Positions 20,761-33,395 of a stretch of 64,000 bases of DNA are shown here, piece after piece (the first letter of the stretch is position 1; each line of letters begins with the position of its first letter). The stretch lies in NCBI GenBank assembly GCA_964023205.1, contig OZ026847.1:3408819-3472818 (forward strand), given 5' to 3'. The DNA is from Lutraria lutraria. Taxonomy: Eukaryota; Mollusca; Bivalvia; Venerida; Mactridae. The position numbers were made by a program, and so were the translations under genes. The notes beneath the pieces were generated by a model, which worked only from the letters and a program-made list of their open reading frames with translations, ran no database searches and was not told where the DNA came from.

Positions 20761-21320
20761 GTCATTGTTTGTGTACTGCAATATATCAAGACATAATAAC
20801 AGAGACACGTGCTTCTGTTTCCTTCAATGAAACACCATAATTATCTACCATAGTAACATATATCATGCGATTTATTGTCATACAAGATAACTGTTTCTTT
20901 GTGCGTGTTTACAGTTACATGGTTTGTATGTTTTATCTCAGCTTTATCATTTATCAGACTCCTGATATCAAACAGATATAAACATATAATTGTCTGTAAC
21001 GCATTAACTACCGTGGAATGTTACATGTTTCTAGGAAATTTCATGTACATGTCATTTGACATTCAGAGAATTACGAAGTGAATAAGATTTATGGCATGCC
21101 AACATTACATATATAAAACGATCATAAATACTGACATTTAGTATGATTATGTCTTACTGAATTTCTGTTCTACGAGTGTTATTGTTTTGTCTGGTAGTTA
21201 ACCAGGCGTGTATGTCATGCTTTCAAAAAACATTATCAGTAACATGGCTTACCCACAGCTCTCGCCAATATTTTTTTTGGACCCTGTATCAAACCGTGTG
21301 TGGTCAGTAAGAAACCGTGT
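20761..21320. other. No gene seen before the gap
   Basis: AT-rich sequence. The + open frame 20875-21081 shows hydrophobic residues but no splice sites or family signature. Confidence 0.4.
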
Positions 21321-21520
21321 NNNNNNNNNNNNNNNNNNNNNNNNNNNNNNNNNNNNNNNNNNNNNNNNNNNNNNNNNNNNNNNNNNNNNNNNNNNNNNNN
21401 NNNNNNNNNNNNNNNNNNNNNNNNNNNNNNNNNNNNNNNNNNNNNNNNNNNNNNNNNNNNNNNNNNNNNNNNNNNNNNNNNNNNNNNNNNNNNNNNNNNN
21501 NNNNNNNNNNNNNNNNNNNN
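21321..21520. other. Assembly gap, 200 N
   Basis: Exactly 200 unknown bases, which suggests a fixed-size placeholder rather than a measured gap. Open frames running through it are meaningless. Confidence 1.
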
Positions 21521-21924
21521 TGTAGAGAGGTTGAATTAATAGTTAAATGGTACCGTTGGGAAAATCATACTGTTGTTGAAGAGAGACAGCCACCATGTTA
21601 ATTGTGTACCCTCGGAATTTTTGCGTTGTTGTCTTGTATTATGTTTGAGGTGATAACTTTCAATTGTATCGTCGTTAGATATAAAATACCAGTTCCTTCT
21701 ACAAACTCTTATTGATGCGCTACATTCTACCATTAGTTTATCAGGCAAGAATCACTTCCATCGATGCGGCCAGATTATCATGCTATGCTACAATCTAATA
21801 ACCCTAACGCATGAGTAGCTTTCAATTGATAAATAATGAATGAAACAAACAAATTTATTAATGTATTTATCATGTATTATATGTTGTTATTGTCATTGTT
21901 ATTGGTTACACCATAAACAGACCG

Positions 21925-22075
21925 TGTCTCTTTATCTGAGAAAGTAGGCAGTTGTATACAGAGGATGGGAGTCTAGTACTGGTTCTTCTCAGGAGCGATG
22001 GTTAGGTGAACTGTCCGCCTCATATGACTCTGACTGTTGAAAAGGGGCGTAAAACTCGATATAAACAAACATTCG
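21925..22075 (+). mobile_element. SINE (Leu-tRNA-like family), 3' part
   Basis: Matches the body of 33135-33395: gagaaagtaggcagttg, gaggatgggagtctagtactg, aggtgaactgtccgcctcat and gttgaaaaggggcgt. The tRNA head is absent, typical of 5' truncation. Confidence 0.75.
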
Positions 22076-22085
22076 TTAACATATA

Positions 22086-22261
22086 CAGTACAACCTCTGT
22101 AGAGCAACACCCTGTGGGAGCTGCAAATAGTGGCCGTTGTTTAGAGGTTGTTGCACTACAGAGGTTAAATTTACATTAAATATAAACTTTTAGAAATTTT
22201 GAAGGTGTTGTTATAGAGAGGTTGTTGCTCTACAGAGGGCTGCTCTGGAGAGGTTGTACTG
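22086..22261. mobile_element. TA-type MITE family B
   Basis: The ends CAGTACAACCTCT and AGAGGTTGTACTG are perfect inverses, with TA on each side. The body has internal palindromic repeats of the gttgttgctctacagagg kind. TA target and CAGT ends are consistent with Tc1/mariner or pogo relatives. Other copies: 23186-23358 and 37122-37300. Confidence 0.85.
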
Positions 22262-22263
22262 TA

Positions 22264-22436
22264 CTGTTAAACCTGTGAACAAAGGTCATCCTTGAGATAG
22301 ACATAAAATGACTTGTATAAAAAGTGGTCTCTATTTAGAGGCAATTTTGTTCTAAATAGTAATTGACAGCTTTTTAAAGAATGACCATTATTCACAGAGA
22401 TGGTTGCGTGGTGGCCGCTTAGCACAGGTTTGATTG
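22264..22436 (-). mobile_element. TA-type MITE family A
   Basis: The left end is ctgttaaacctgtg, the right end gcacaggtttgattg before TA. It abuts family B copy 22086-22261, sharing a single TA between them. Confidence 0.8.
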
Positions 22437-23185
22437 TACATGTACATTGATCAGGCTTTCTTTTCGTGACAAACCAAGTTCATTTGCGATAAATGGAGAA
22501 AATAACAAAAACTCGATCTTGAACTAGGATTTGTTTGTCTGTTTAGGTGTTTTACTAAATTAACAATCAACTAATTGGATGTCAATAGAAACAAGTCTCC
22601 TTGCGTATTTTAAAGTAAGTTTTAAGTAATTTAAGCGGAGAATCTAGAATCCAGGAAAATATCGTGGAAAGGGGGTAGATGTTTACAGCACCAGATTGCT
22701 TAACGATAAATGAATAGGGCTGTCATCGTATGAATAAATAATACGTTGTGTTCGGCAATTAATCTGCACAAACAGTTAGACATTAAAAAAACAGAACTGG
22801 TGCACTTGCCATAATTAAATGTTGATCTGATTACGTTTTATGTGATTACGAACGTGTATCGTGTCAGACACCGGAACTAGCTTACATTCAAACAGCAACA
22901 ACATGTATACATACAGTTATCACTGCTAGCAGGTATTTATAGGGAAGATTCCATTATGGCAACCAAAACGATGGACTGATCCAACATTTCGCAGATAGTA
23001 AGTGTTAATCAAGCAGTAAGATGCATAATAATATGTTCCAGCTCTAACTTAATTACTTTAATTTGTCGAGAATTCTGGAAAAAAGACTATAGCAATATTA
23101 ATATGTGAAAATATTACACTGAATAAAAACCTTTCTATGTGAAATGCTTTTGTATCAGCCCTCGTATAAAATTCCAAAATAATGT
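22437..23185. other. No gene seen
   Basis: Anonymous AT-rich sequence. Confidence 0.4.
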
Positions 23186-23358
23186 ACAGTAAAACCTTTA
23201 GAGCGGCCCTCTCTGGAGCAACACGCTCCCTCCAACAACAACATGTTTTTTTCCACTGCACGATTTAACTATTAATTTAACCCGTCTACAGTAACACTCT
23301 CTCAGCAACAACATGGTTTTGATGCTCCCAAAGATGTTGTTTTGGAGAGGTTGTACTG
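23186..23358. mobile_element. TA-type MITE family B, diverged
   Basis: Begins CAGTAAAACCTTTAGAGCGG and ends GGAGAGGTTGTACTG, flanked by TA. The interior has lost some of the family B palindromes. Confidence 0.75.
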
Positions 23359-23767
23359 TATGTATGTTTACTTATAAATTAGACTTGTTATAATTAACTG
23401 TTTGTTGTGACCATTTATACATCTATATAAGTACATGACTAGATATTTACACAGTTGTTAGATATCTGAAAATATTAACATAAACAACGTATTCTGTGTA
23501 TTTTGCTAATTAACTACGTCAGTTGGATTAGTTATAAACAGTTCCTAATTGATAACAGACGTTTTTGGTGAGTCATTGAATTCTCAATATTACAACGCAA
23601 TTGAATGAAATAGTTTTCTTATCGTTCTTGACGACACTTTTCAGTGTTTAAAATCTCAAGTACTACTATTAACTTATAGTGATCAGTAAAATATACACAA
23701 TTTTTATCAAATAATGGAATTAACTGGTATTCTGGAACATGGACAATACTCTGAAAATCGACTTTAC

Positions 23768-23974
23768 CTTCAACGGAGCACTGGTATATAGCGCATGTTT
23801 TAACATGAATGTATTTGAATACGCATAGAGATACAATATAATAGAACAATATACAAAGCCAACCCCATAATTCTTCACTCTCAAGAATTCCACAACCAAC
23901 CCAGAATATAGGACCATACACAAAGTTGAGGTCTAAATACAATCTCCTCACAGAGAGTACCGCCTTGAAACGTC
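23768..23974 (-). CDS. Candidate internal exon with hydrophobic segment
   Basis: On - a clean acceptor (agctgcag) is followed by a frame RFKAVLSVRRLYLDLNFVYG, then PIFWVGCGILESEELWGW and LCILFYYIVSLCVFKYI, ending CSVE at a strong donor (GAAG/GTAAAG). It is 207 bases with one base left over at the end. The LCILFYYIVSLCVF stretch could be part of a transmembrane helix. I recognise no family and see no neighbouring exon that joins it. It lies in the same orientation as the exons at 9949-15148 and 54417-54610, but there is no evidence that they belong together. Confidence 0.45.
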
Positions 23975-24519
23975 CTGCAGCTAAGTATTTGGGGTTGTTT
24001 AATCTAGTTTTAAGGGACCATTGACTTACATTTATTTACTGTACTCACAATGTACCACCACCAAGTTAAAATACACAGAAAATCATGAAAAAGGATCGAA
24101 CATATATGAGGACGTTATATAACAAGTTGGTCTTAACCTTGAAGTGGTTCCTGAACAAGGTTTATCTGTAGTTTAGTCAGACAAAGATAAATCCCTCACG
24201 TCTGTTAGAATCTTCTAAACAAACAGAGTTGTCAAAGAAAGTAAAGAAAAGCCGAACGAACACAATTTATACGTATTTAATGCCCCCAAAAAACATCGCA
24301 CAGCTTTTCCCCTGATATCAGCTGAGTTATCGAAATTTCATTTCCGCGTTGATTTAGTTTTTTGCAATGTGAATTAGAATCACAAAGCTTTAGATTTAAA
24401 TGTTTCTAGACAAAACTATATATTCCCCAAAGCGATCTAAATATGACGTTTTACGTAGAACAATGATTTGAATAGTATAGTAACAAGCAGTAAATCATTT
24501 CCATTGTTGACTTATTATT
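23975..24519. other. No gene seen
   Basis: No further exon or repeat recognised. Confidence 0.4.
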
Positions 24520-24600
24520 AAATTCTTGAAAACGTGATTTTTTCTTGAACATTTCTTGCATTATACTCCATGAACAGTTCATGAAGTATGAATCTATGGG
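24520..24600. repeat. TTCTTGAA/TTCATGAA-rich repeat fragment
   Basis: Contains attcttgaaaacgtg, tttcttgaacatttc and cagttcatgaagtatgaat. Its last phrase is shared with 48270-48290 and 51975-51995, supporting a dispersed family. Confidence 0.55.
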
Positions 24601-24810
24601 TTAAGAAGAATCTGAATAGTGATTCATAGACTTTGGAATTGTCAGATTAATGTTTTATTCTGAGAACTATGATTGAGTCTTATACATAGTATTTGTACAT
24701 CAGGAATTTGCTTTGCAAGCATTATTGCTGTGATGCAATGTTACATCCTGAAAAAAAACTTTCGTTCGTTGGGCGCCATCTAGACCTGCATTGCTAATAT
24801 CCTAATATTT

Positions 24811-25005
24811 GTTTCAACAGTCAGAGTCATATGTAGCAGACAGTTCACCTAACCATCATTCCTGGGACTCCCATCCTCCGTAATCAAATGCCTACTTTCT
24901 CACATAAAGAGACATGGTCAATAACCCACGACCCTCTATCAATGATAGGTTACAGTGATTTGAAGTCAGCGACCTTAACTTGGCCAATCGACCATGGAGG
25001 CGAGT
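24811..25005 (-). mobile_element. SINE (Leu-tRNA-like family), near full length
   Basis: On - the head reads gaggcg/ccatggtcgattggc, aaggtcgctgacttcaaatc and a B-box-like tcgtgggtt, then the family body with gagaaagtaggcat and aggtgaactgtctgctaca. The match to 33135-33395 covers head and body. Confidence 0.8.
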
Positions 25006-25564
25006 CTGCTATTTTCCAAAACAAAGATAAAAACATATTTAATACAAATTACGTCGGTTTAAAATGAAAATAGGCTTACCCAGCAGCACCTATTCATACA
25101 TATATCAACCTACCACTTGCACATACTAAAATACCGACAGTTTTAAATATGTTCTAAACAGCAATTAATCAAATGAGGCAACATGGAAGTCAGTCTCTGA
25201 ATCATTACTTGACAGAATTATTTACATTTGTTGGAAATTGATAGATATTTTCATGTTTTATTCATGACGTATATTTACCAGGACGTACAAGCATTGATTA
25301 TAGATTGTGTCCTTCTGACAAAATAACATACGATGTCCTCGGCCGTATTCATCAGAGCCATTTATTCTCAAATTCTAACTAAGTCTGTGTGTTCACGTGA
25401 GATATGAATTGGAAGACCTATCATAAGGAAAGTGGATGCTTTATAAAGGTACACGTATTCGAACACGGTCAAAGGAAAACTGCCCAGTCAGGACGATATA
25501 AGATTTCTGTTTGGGTCTAGAAAAGTAGTTTGAGCAAATGACATCGAAGTCATTGATTCAGCTC

Positions 25565-25765
25565 CTGTGAAAACAAGAAGTGTTTCTGAAACACGAATGC
25601 CCCCTCGTGACCTTGACGTTTGACCCACTGACCTCAAAATCAACAAGGGTCATATACATGCGATAACCAAACTCCCAACAAAGTCTGAAGAACTTAGGCC
25701 AAAACGTTCTCTAGTTATTGATCGGACAAGGTTTGGTAACGGACAGACGGACCGACAGACCGGCA
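25565..25765 (+). repeat. 'accttgacgtttgaccc' interspersed repeat
   Basis: Contains cgtgaccttgacgtttgacc, ctgacctcaaaatcaacaag, gttctctagttattgat and an acagacggaccgacagac end. I know this repeat type from bivalve sequence generally. The minus-strand open frame 25715-25966 partly covers it and is not supported as a gene. Confidence 0.6.
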
Positions 25766-25984
25766 CAAAGCATTGAAAGGAGGCACAATAAATCTTTGTT
25801 TACTTGGATACGGTACAATGGATAAAGACACTAACATCAAATGTTTGTAGTTCAAAGCGTGCTGAAGTTTGCTATACAGGGAACGTTTAAACAACACTAC
25901 AAAACCAATGTCCATACACACAACACAAAGTAGAAACATCGCCTGGAGATTGTCTTTGTCCTTCATCTTTAGTATCGTCCTGTG

Positions 25985-26265
25985 TGTGTTGGGTGGGGTT
26001 TGGGGAAGTATTTTTGGAAGATGGGGTGTTTTTTTATGCGCCCCTATCGATAGACCGGGTGCATATTGTTTTCGGCCTGTTTGTCTGCCTGTCTGTCTAT
26101 TTGTTTGTACCTAACTTTAACCTTGCCTATAAGATCTAAACGCTGCTACCTACACAGATCAAACTTCATAATGACAACATATACAGACCCTGTGCATTTT
26201 CTGGTCAGTGGGTCGAAGGTCAAGGTCACGGGACTTCTAAGTATCCTTTTCTTGTCTGTATTTTA
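25985..26265 (+). repeat. Interspersed repeat with 'tgtctgcctgtctgtc'
   Basis: Features are ggcctgtttgtctgcctgtc, then cagatcaaacttcata, and ggtcagtgggtcgaaggtca with ggtcacggg at the end. It resembles widespread molluscan repeats; class uncertain. Confidence 0.5.
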
Positions 26266-26689
26266 TTGCTCTATCTATTGTTTCATTTATTGTCAAGGAC
26301 AAAGTCGAGGACTATAAAAGCTTTGTGTTCCACGAAAGTTGGGTTGTGTATATCATAGTAATCTATTGAAGACTGGACGAGCTGTATCGACGTTGCCGGG
26401 TGCCATGTTTTGTCCTCAACAGTCCCAGATTGCAGTACTGGAAATCCGTTTTTGGATACTTTTACTTTAACTATGTACACATCATGGCGTAAACAGGTAT
26501 TTTTCTAATATAGATATTGATACACATGTTAAATGCATGAATGAAACCATGAATTAAAACAGTAACAAATTAAAATTGAGATTTTAATTAATACTGGGTC
26601 CATTCAGGAAGTGGCTTTTATTACGTATGTATTGCGTTACATTACCACTGTAATAATACGTTTCTTTATTTATTTAATTGAGTTTTAGT

Positions 26690-26896
26690 TTCAGAGTCAT
26701 ATGATGCAGACAGTTCACCTAACCCTTGTTCCTGGGAAGAACCAACCAGTACTAGACTCCCATCCTGCGTAAGTAACTGCCTACTTTCTCACTTAAAGAG
26801 ACATGGTCTGTAGCTAGGCTCGAACCCACGACCCTATATCAGTCAGATATTACAGTGATTTGAAGTCAGCGATCTTAAAAACCACTCAATTACAGA
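26690..26896 (-). mobile_element. SINE (Leu-tRNA-like family), full copy
   Basis: On - the head has the variable-arm block cgctgacttcaaatcactg and a B box in gggttcgagcc. The body has gagaaagtaggcagttact, ggatgggagtctagtactgg and aggtgaactgtctgc. Confidence 0.82.
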
Positions 26897-27262
26897 GGCG
26901 GTTCTGTGATAACAAGCACTGCAGAATTATTTAAAATATCTACTCACTGCAACAGCTGATGAAACTTTCACAAATTCATTCATTCATTAATGTGTTCCAT
27001 TTCTCACGGTATACGCGCACATGTTCTGCACGCAATCATGAATTCAGAGTGTGCAACACTTTAAAAACAGGAAGGAACAAAGAAAATTCTAAGACAACAT
27101 CTCGCTGTTAACAGAAGTACAAAATAATGTTTTCATTAAGTTACTTTTACAAAGTCTCAGGTAATTGGCAATTCTACATAAGTGACATTTTCAAGGCATG
27201 GACTTTTTGATCATTACGTTTTATCTATTACTCATATACATGCACTACATTTGTATAATATA

Positions 27263-27440
27263 CAGCCAATCCTGCTTTAGCAGCTAACTCCGAATGAAGG
27301 CCACTCTGAGAATAAAGGTCATTCTTTTAAAACCCGTCATTGATTATATTGAACAGAATAACCTCCGAATAAATGCCAACCTATCAATAAAGGCCACCTT
27401 TGTCTATCCCAATGATGAGCCTTAGTTCACAAGTTTTACT
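27263..27440 (+). mobile_element. TA-type MITE family A
   Basis: Family phrases agcagctaactccgaatgaa, aataaaggtcattc, aataacctccgaataaatgc and aataaaggccacctttgtc, with a preceding TA. The right end (aagttttacttta) is diverged. Confidence 0.7.
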
Positions 27441-27802
27441 TTATAATAATATTATCATGTCAAAGTGTTTTCTGCAAACATACGCCTACTTTGTTGATTT
27501 TTTTTCCTTTTTTTTGATGAATCTGATTTCAAACTTCAACTGTGACATTATGTACAACGTTTAGATAATTTTTCTTTTGGATTCATTATAAATGCACCCG
27601 TACGTTAGATAAACAGGCCCAAAAGTATTTCTGTAATAAATAGATATTATCATTATTGGCATTGGACATCAATTGATCATATCGAATCATTTGATGTTAT
27701 TTAGGATTCGTATTCTCCAATTTTATTTTAGACTCATAAAAAACACTGTTTCATGTGGTAAGCAACTATAATAGGAGAAGGAAAATAATGTAATCGATGA
27801 GG

Positions 27803-27868
27803 GGCTCGTAGCTATGACATCCTGCTTGCAAGTCATATGCACTACCAACTGAGCTAATCGGGCTGTTA
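27803..27868 (-). tRNA. tRNA-like sequence (pseudogene or SINE head)
   Basis: On - it reads GCCCGATTAGCTCAGTTGGT, giving a perfect A box, then a loop with TGC in the anticodon position and a degenerate B box (AGCTACGAGCCCC). The acceptor ends do not pair well and the B box is altered, so a working tRNA is unlikely. Confidence 0.5.
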
Positions 27869-28610
27869 TACAAATACCATATACCATACTGCTACACAAC
27901 TATAGTGATTGTCAGATAAGCAACAACTGAAATTTGAGACAATGCACGCACATCCTAATAAACAAATGCAAATACTTTCGGAATGACGAAGTCTTGACTT
28001 ACGTAATAACTCGGGGGATGTCAGTTTAGAATATTCATAAGCCACGGGAGACTTTATGTTGCAAGAAAGCACCAAAAAAAGTATAGATATACTTACTTTC
28101 CAAAATGTTTATCCAATAATATCCGTAATACTGCAAATGCTTCGTAAAGCACACACTATTATTGATTAAAATATGATTTTTTCATTCACGTATATCCAAT
28201 AGAACATTTAACATCGATGAATGCTGTAAACACATTGTATAACACGCAAGGAATCACATTTATCCACAATTAGTTGTACAAACTAAACACTCAACAATTC
28301 CGAAATGCTTCTCACAGAAAATACTGTTCTATGCTATGATTCAGATAATTGGCAAAGCTTCCACATGATGCCTAGCTATCATTAACACACCATAACTTTT
28401 TGTTAAATCATCCAATTCCAGATCTTCAAGCACTGTGTATGGTTATAGCAGTTTAAACAATGTTAACTGTATCCAGATGACTTCGTCCTGAAGTAAATAA
28501 TTAAATAGTAATGATTAAATGACATAGTACAGCTCATATTGTCAAAGCGATAAGTAGGCCTACTTCAGGCTATGAAATGTTATGTGATTCTGAGATAAGG
28601 AATGAAGAAA

Positions 28611-28894
28611 CAGGATCCGTATTCACAAAGCATCTTAAGTAATATTTTATCTTAAGATATATTTTTCTTTAAATTCGACATTTTCCTTAACTATTTTGTA
28701 CTAATATAAAGACGGAAATCACAACAATATTATTTTATCTTTGTTCTAAAGATGCCAATTAGGAAAAAGATAATTCATTTTCACACTTTTGATGACTGGT
28801 TTACAAACTTTTACCATGAAAGAATCTACACTTAAGTAAAAATTTCGACTTAAGTTAAAGAAAATCTTAAGATGCTTTGTGAATACGGACCCTG
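28611..28894. mobile_element. MITE with long inverted ends ('cttaagatgctttgtg')
   Basis: CAGGATCCGTATTCACAAAG and CATCTTAAG at the left are inverted at the right as CTTAAGATGCTTTGTGAATA and CGGACCCTG. A second copy at 52798-53081 shares the whole interior (tttaccatgaa, cacttttgatgactggttta). No coding capacity. Confidence 0.85.
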
Positions 28895-31329
28895 AAGATA
28901 CTACAGCTAAGATTACGCCATGAATTAAAAGACACATAAAATTCAACATAAGCGCCATCTTTAACTGTGCTCCAATAAACCAATGTCATGGAACGGTGAA
29001 CCACGCAGTCAAAGAGATGCCAATTGACAACTCTGAAGCCGACTGAAGGTCATAATGACGTATTTGATATGCTTTAGGAAATTGGATTTCTGTTGGAACG
29101 GAAGGGGGTATGTAGCCACCATCAAACCAGAAGGTATCCACCATCACGATAAATGTAAATTATTAAGGCAATCAGTCATCCCGATATGGATCATTTACGG
29201 AACAAAATCATCCATGAGACACAATCAACAGTGAACATGATGATAATTAAGGTCAACATCGACGGCAAACTTATGCAATTTCTTCGGTACAATATGTACC
29301 CGTGATTCTCTATCAATAGGCGCAAGAAGCTTTTCAGTGCCAAATTTTCCGTTTTTAAAAATAGATGTAATACGTCCTGAAACTACAGTCAGCTAAGAAA
29401 TTATCTTCGAAAATTGCGAACACATATTTACTCGTATGTAACATTTCAATTGTACGGAATGTCAGGGAAGAAAACATAAAATGAAATTCGTAATTAGATC
29501 ATATACACATATTTTTAGTATATCGCAAAAAACAACAGACACTACAGGTTTGTCATGTCTAACATAATGAATTTGATTAAGAAGACATTTACACTGTTAT
29601 TGGACAAGTAAATAAAATAAACTGTTGTGATTTATTGAAAATATTTCCTGTGAAAGCGAACAATGGATGATATATCCTTCAAATGATGATATTGCAGCGA
29701 GATGAACAATGCACTGATAATCAAGGCATCGTGTATGCTGGCCTGCCCCTCGGATCATAGCAGAGCTAAAACATATTATTTCTCAAATATAACAGAACCA
29801 GGTAATTATTGTTACGCTCAAAAATCAGTTTGAACATCTATCGCACCTGTGGTAATTGCCTCTGCTGCACAAGCTACAAGAGGTCGTTGACTCCTGCGCA
29901 ATCTAATCCTTATCGATTGATGACTCTACTTCCGTGTCACGAGAAAGACAAAACATATCTTTTACAGTAACATTAGGTTTAAGTCATGCGAGGAAAACAA
30001 TCGAATCGTTATCGAGTGATAACGTTAGTTGATTTGCCTTTTCCCCTGTCAAAGCCACTTACACTCTCACATAATATATTTCAAAGGTTAGATGACCTGA
30101 CATATCCCCTGTCAAGGCCGCTTACACTGATTTAAAGGTTAGTTGACTTGTCTTATCCCCTGTCAAGGCCACTTACACTCTTACATAATAGGATTTAAAG
30201 TATTCATTCGGTAACAGCTGCTTATTCTTAATTTTGTTCATAAAATGTTTTATTACCCTGCAATCAAGAAGTGTGTTATTCTCTCAACACTGTAACAGAC
30301 AGACACAAAACATCAATCGTAAACTACTCGGGCATTGCCGTACCTGAGAATTAATACGCCTCGTACATAAGTGTAAGGTAACAAAGTTTGGTTATTTGGT
30401 TCCAGTAACTACTTTTCAATACTAGGTACTCGTTACCTTAGAATTACAGACTTTCAAATGTGTTTATCGTTTGCGATTGATAAAATGGGCATCAAGTTCC
30501 CATTGAAATAGAAAAATGTTGTTTCCATCGTTGTATTCCCAGGGTCAGACATGGTGTAAAAGTAGTCCGTTCTCAACCACAACAAAATGGCGGCTTAATT
30601 GCCTATTATGTCCGAGGCACTATATTTTAGGCAAACGCCGAGGAGTTCCGATTGACAAAACATCTCTAAGTATGAACGTGACAGGTGATTGGCAAATTCC
30701 TATGTTTAGAGGCTCGTACATTGCTTAAATCATGGTGTATTCTTAGTGTGACGAAATTTAAACCGGATTACAAAAAAACGTCATCGCTGTAACAACTATC
30801 GGTCAAAAGCAGACCGTACCATATTTACAATTATCACTAGGTCACCATACTATGATCGTCTGATTCTATATTGAGATTCAAGATTCTCTTGTCCAATTTT
30901 CTTTGCCGGTTTTACATTGGCTCCATTAACTCAGGAGCATTTATAAATTGCCGAGTAATCGTCTGTACCATTTGTATATTTCTACAATCTATTGGAGCCT
31001 CTGTTTTGATGCAATCTTCTTTGGAAGTTGGAAGTTTTCTAGCACGCTATAGTGTCATTAAGCAATATTGGACGAATCAGATTTAGTGAAATATAACACA
31101 AGGTTGAACACGCAAATGTTTGAAAGACAATGAACCTCATAACTTTCAGGAAATTTGTTAAAATTTTTTTTTTTTTACCAAACCTCAATATAACATGTTA
31201 TTTATATCTTAATACTTTTTTTACATTTGGACTGTGATCAATTTCTAGTGTGCGTAGTTTTCACGTTTAAATTATACAGGTTACAGATAGATATGACAAT
31301 AAAAGCAACTGGATCATACGGACGACCAT
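28895..31329. other. No supported gene
   Basis: Mostly anonymous. 30025-30195 holds three degenerate tandem units sharing cccctgtcaa and gccacttacac, spaced 63 and 51 bases apart. Open frames at 30516 and 30871 on + lack supporting features. Confidence 0.45.
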
Positions 31330-31382
31330 TTTATTAGGGTGCCCTTTATTCGGAGGTGGCCACTAAACTAGGTTTCACTTTA
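31330..31382 (-). mobile_element. Fragment of TA-type MITE family A
   Basis: Only one end: ccctttattcggaggtggcc then actaaactaggtttcactt. Confidence 0.65.
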
Positions 31383-31424
31383 TTCATCAAAGAAAGACCG
31401 TTTTCTGTAGACTATAATGTAAAC

Positions 31425-31633
31425 TATCTACCTAACCAGTTTTCCAGGACTGTATTCTAACCAGTACTAACTTACTCTTCCACAAGGAACCAGCAACTTC
31501 TCCACATAATGGAGGAACATCGACATTTTTGTCGAAATTTTAAAGAATGCTATGACCTACCACGATTGTGATTCGAACCCTGATCTCCCGGTTACAAGTC
31601 CAGCACACTACCACTGAACCTCGACCGCGGTCT
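31425..31633 (-). mobile_element. tRNA-derived SINE, family 2
   Basis: On - the head GGTTCAGTGGTAGTGTGCTG (A box) and AGATCAGGGTTCGAATC (B box) form a recognisable tRNA cloverleaf order, followed by a body containing ccattatgtggagaag and gttagtactggttag. Fragments of the same family lie at 52448-52570 and probably 53165-53345. Confidence 0.82.
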
Positions 31634-31639
31634 TATTCA

Positions 31640-32634
31640 TCATGCAGGTTAAAATAAAAAACAAGAAATTGACAAACAAACTTAATTACTAGTATCAGAT
31701 GTAGTTTTCTTATGAAGCGGTTCCGATTCGGATGTATAACGCCAATCTTTTCATGTGAATATCAATACCACGGCGATAAAAAGGGAAAGAAAATATTTTA
31801 TTACATCAGTTGGATGTCATAAATACAAAATAAGTGAATAAAGTTACAATACAGTTGTCATATAGATCAGTTTATTGTTTGTACAAAGTATAATAAGATT
31901 GTTTCTACGTCAATACAGATTTAGTCTTCCGTAGATGTTCTTACAAAATAAATTCTAGGTAAACAGAAAGACTATGGAGTGATTAATGAGTAAGAAATAT
32001 GTGATAAATAGGAATCAGACGAAAAACTCCACAGCTTCAGTGTTGTTTAGACTTCACCGACTATAACTAATGCAGGAGCCTATGTTAACTCAGTCTGTGG
32101 TTCTTAATTGGTTGTGGAAACTAAAAAGACGGCTTCACAAGAAAAAACACGCGCAAAAGCAAAATATTTCATTATTTACCTTGATCACTTCGGTCATAAA
32201 CCATCTATGACGACTCACTCAATATAATAATCGCATCATGCACAAAACAGAACATCGCAAAACTCGTAAATCAAAACAACGATAATACATTACACTATCT
32301 TGTTAGGAAGACATATATATTTATTTGTCACTTTCATGAGTCAGTTTTTCTATTAATGAATGACCAGTGTCCGTATATTGCATAGAAAGCCTGTCTTGTA
32401 AGTGTCCTGTTTATTGAATGGAACAAGCAATCGATGGAACCTTTAATACAATTACGACGCTTCCAAATTGATTGCACACATTAATGATGCTGAATAAATT
32501 GTTAGCCGTATGTCTGAACATCGTAATTAACACAAAATGTACAACCACGTATGCTATAGTTCAACTGTAGAATTCACCGTACTTTATTTCATTTTGAAAT
32601 GAACAAGGCAATGAGAGATTCATAACCGCAAATA
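31640..32634. other. No gene seen
   Basis: Anonymous AT-rich sequence. Confidence 0.4.
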
Positions 32635-32811
32635 CATTGCAACCTCCCTACAACAGCCCCCGATGAGAAGGACAAGGGTGGTTGTTGTAAGGAGATGGCT
32701 GGTGTTGAGACAGCGGAAATAGAGTAAAACGTCAATTTTGGTTGCTAGTATACTGACTATAACAGGGAGGTGACTGTTGTTCGGAGGTGACCGTTCATGG
32801 AGGTAAAACTG
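32635..32811 (-). mobile_element. TA-type MITE family C
   Basis: The left end cattgcaacctccctacaac and right end gaggtaaaactg are flanked by TA. It is the inverse of 62375-62541, sharing gtaaaacgtcaa(t)tt, ggttgctagtatactgac and cggaggtgacc. Confidence 0.75.
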
Positions 32812-33134
32812 TACATTCATAGATTAAGAGACTATGTCTGCACACATAAATCGTCTAATTATCTCATACATGTCATCCACCAACAGAGAGGAATAAACAA
32901 ATTATAAGGAAATCAATTTCAGTTTGAAATCTTCCCTAAACATGCACAGCGGTTCACGTGGAAACAAACATATAAAGTGAAGTGCAATATGACAGAATAA
33001 TGGATAACAACTTCAATTATTTTGTTGTGATGTACACATATAAATCCTCTGGACCATTTATACATCAAAATGATATATTAGTATTTTAGAATAGATCATA
33101 GTATAGTAATAACACATCTTTGGTCGAAAATTGA

Positions 33135-33395
33135 GATCCGCCTCCGTGGTCAAGTGGTTAAGGTCGCTGAGTTCAAATCATTGTAACCTCTCACTGGTAG
33201 AAGGCCGTGGGTTCGAGCCCAGCTACCGACCGTGTTTCATTATGTGAGAAAGTAGGCAATTGCTTATGGAGGATGGGGTCTAGTACTCGTTCTTCCTAGA
33301 AATGATTCTTAGGTGAACTGCCCGCCTCATAATTTTATGACTCTGGCTGTTGAAAAGGGGCGTTAAACCAAAAGAAACAAAACAAATAACAAACG
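33135..33395 (+). mobile_element. SINE (Leu-tRNA-like family), best full copy
   Basis: The head starts gcctccgtggtcaagtggtt (A box), has a long variable arm, and a B box GGGTTCGAGCCC. The body includes tgtgagaaagtaggcaattg, ggatggggtctagtactcg, taggtgaactgcccgcctc and ends gaaaaggggcgttaaacc with an A-rich tail. Four copies in the window (21925, 24811, 26690 and here) show recent activity. Confidence 0.9.

Noticed and set aside
21208..21601. Open frames crossing the N gap
   Set aside because: They consist mainly of unknown bases.
33135..33230. Functional tRNA-Leu gene
   Set aside because: A and B boxes are good but the 5' and 3' acceptor stems do not pair, and the sequence continues into a SINE body shared with three other loci.
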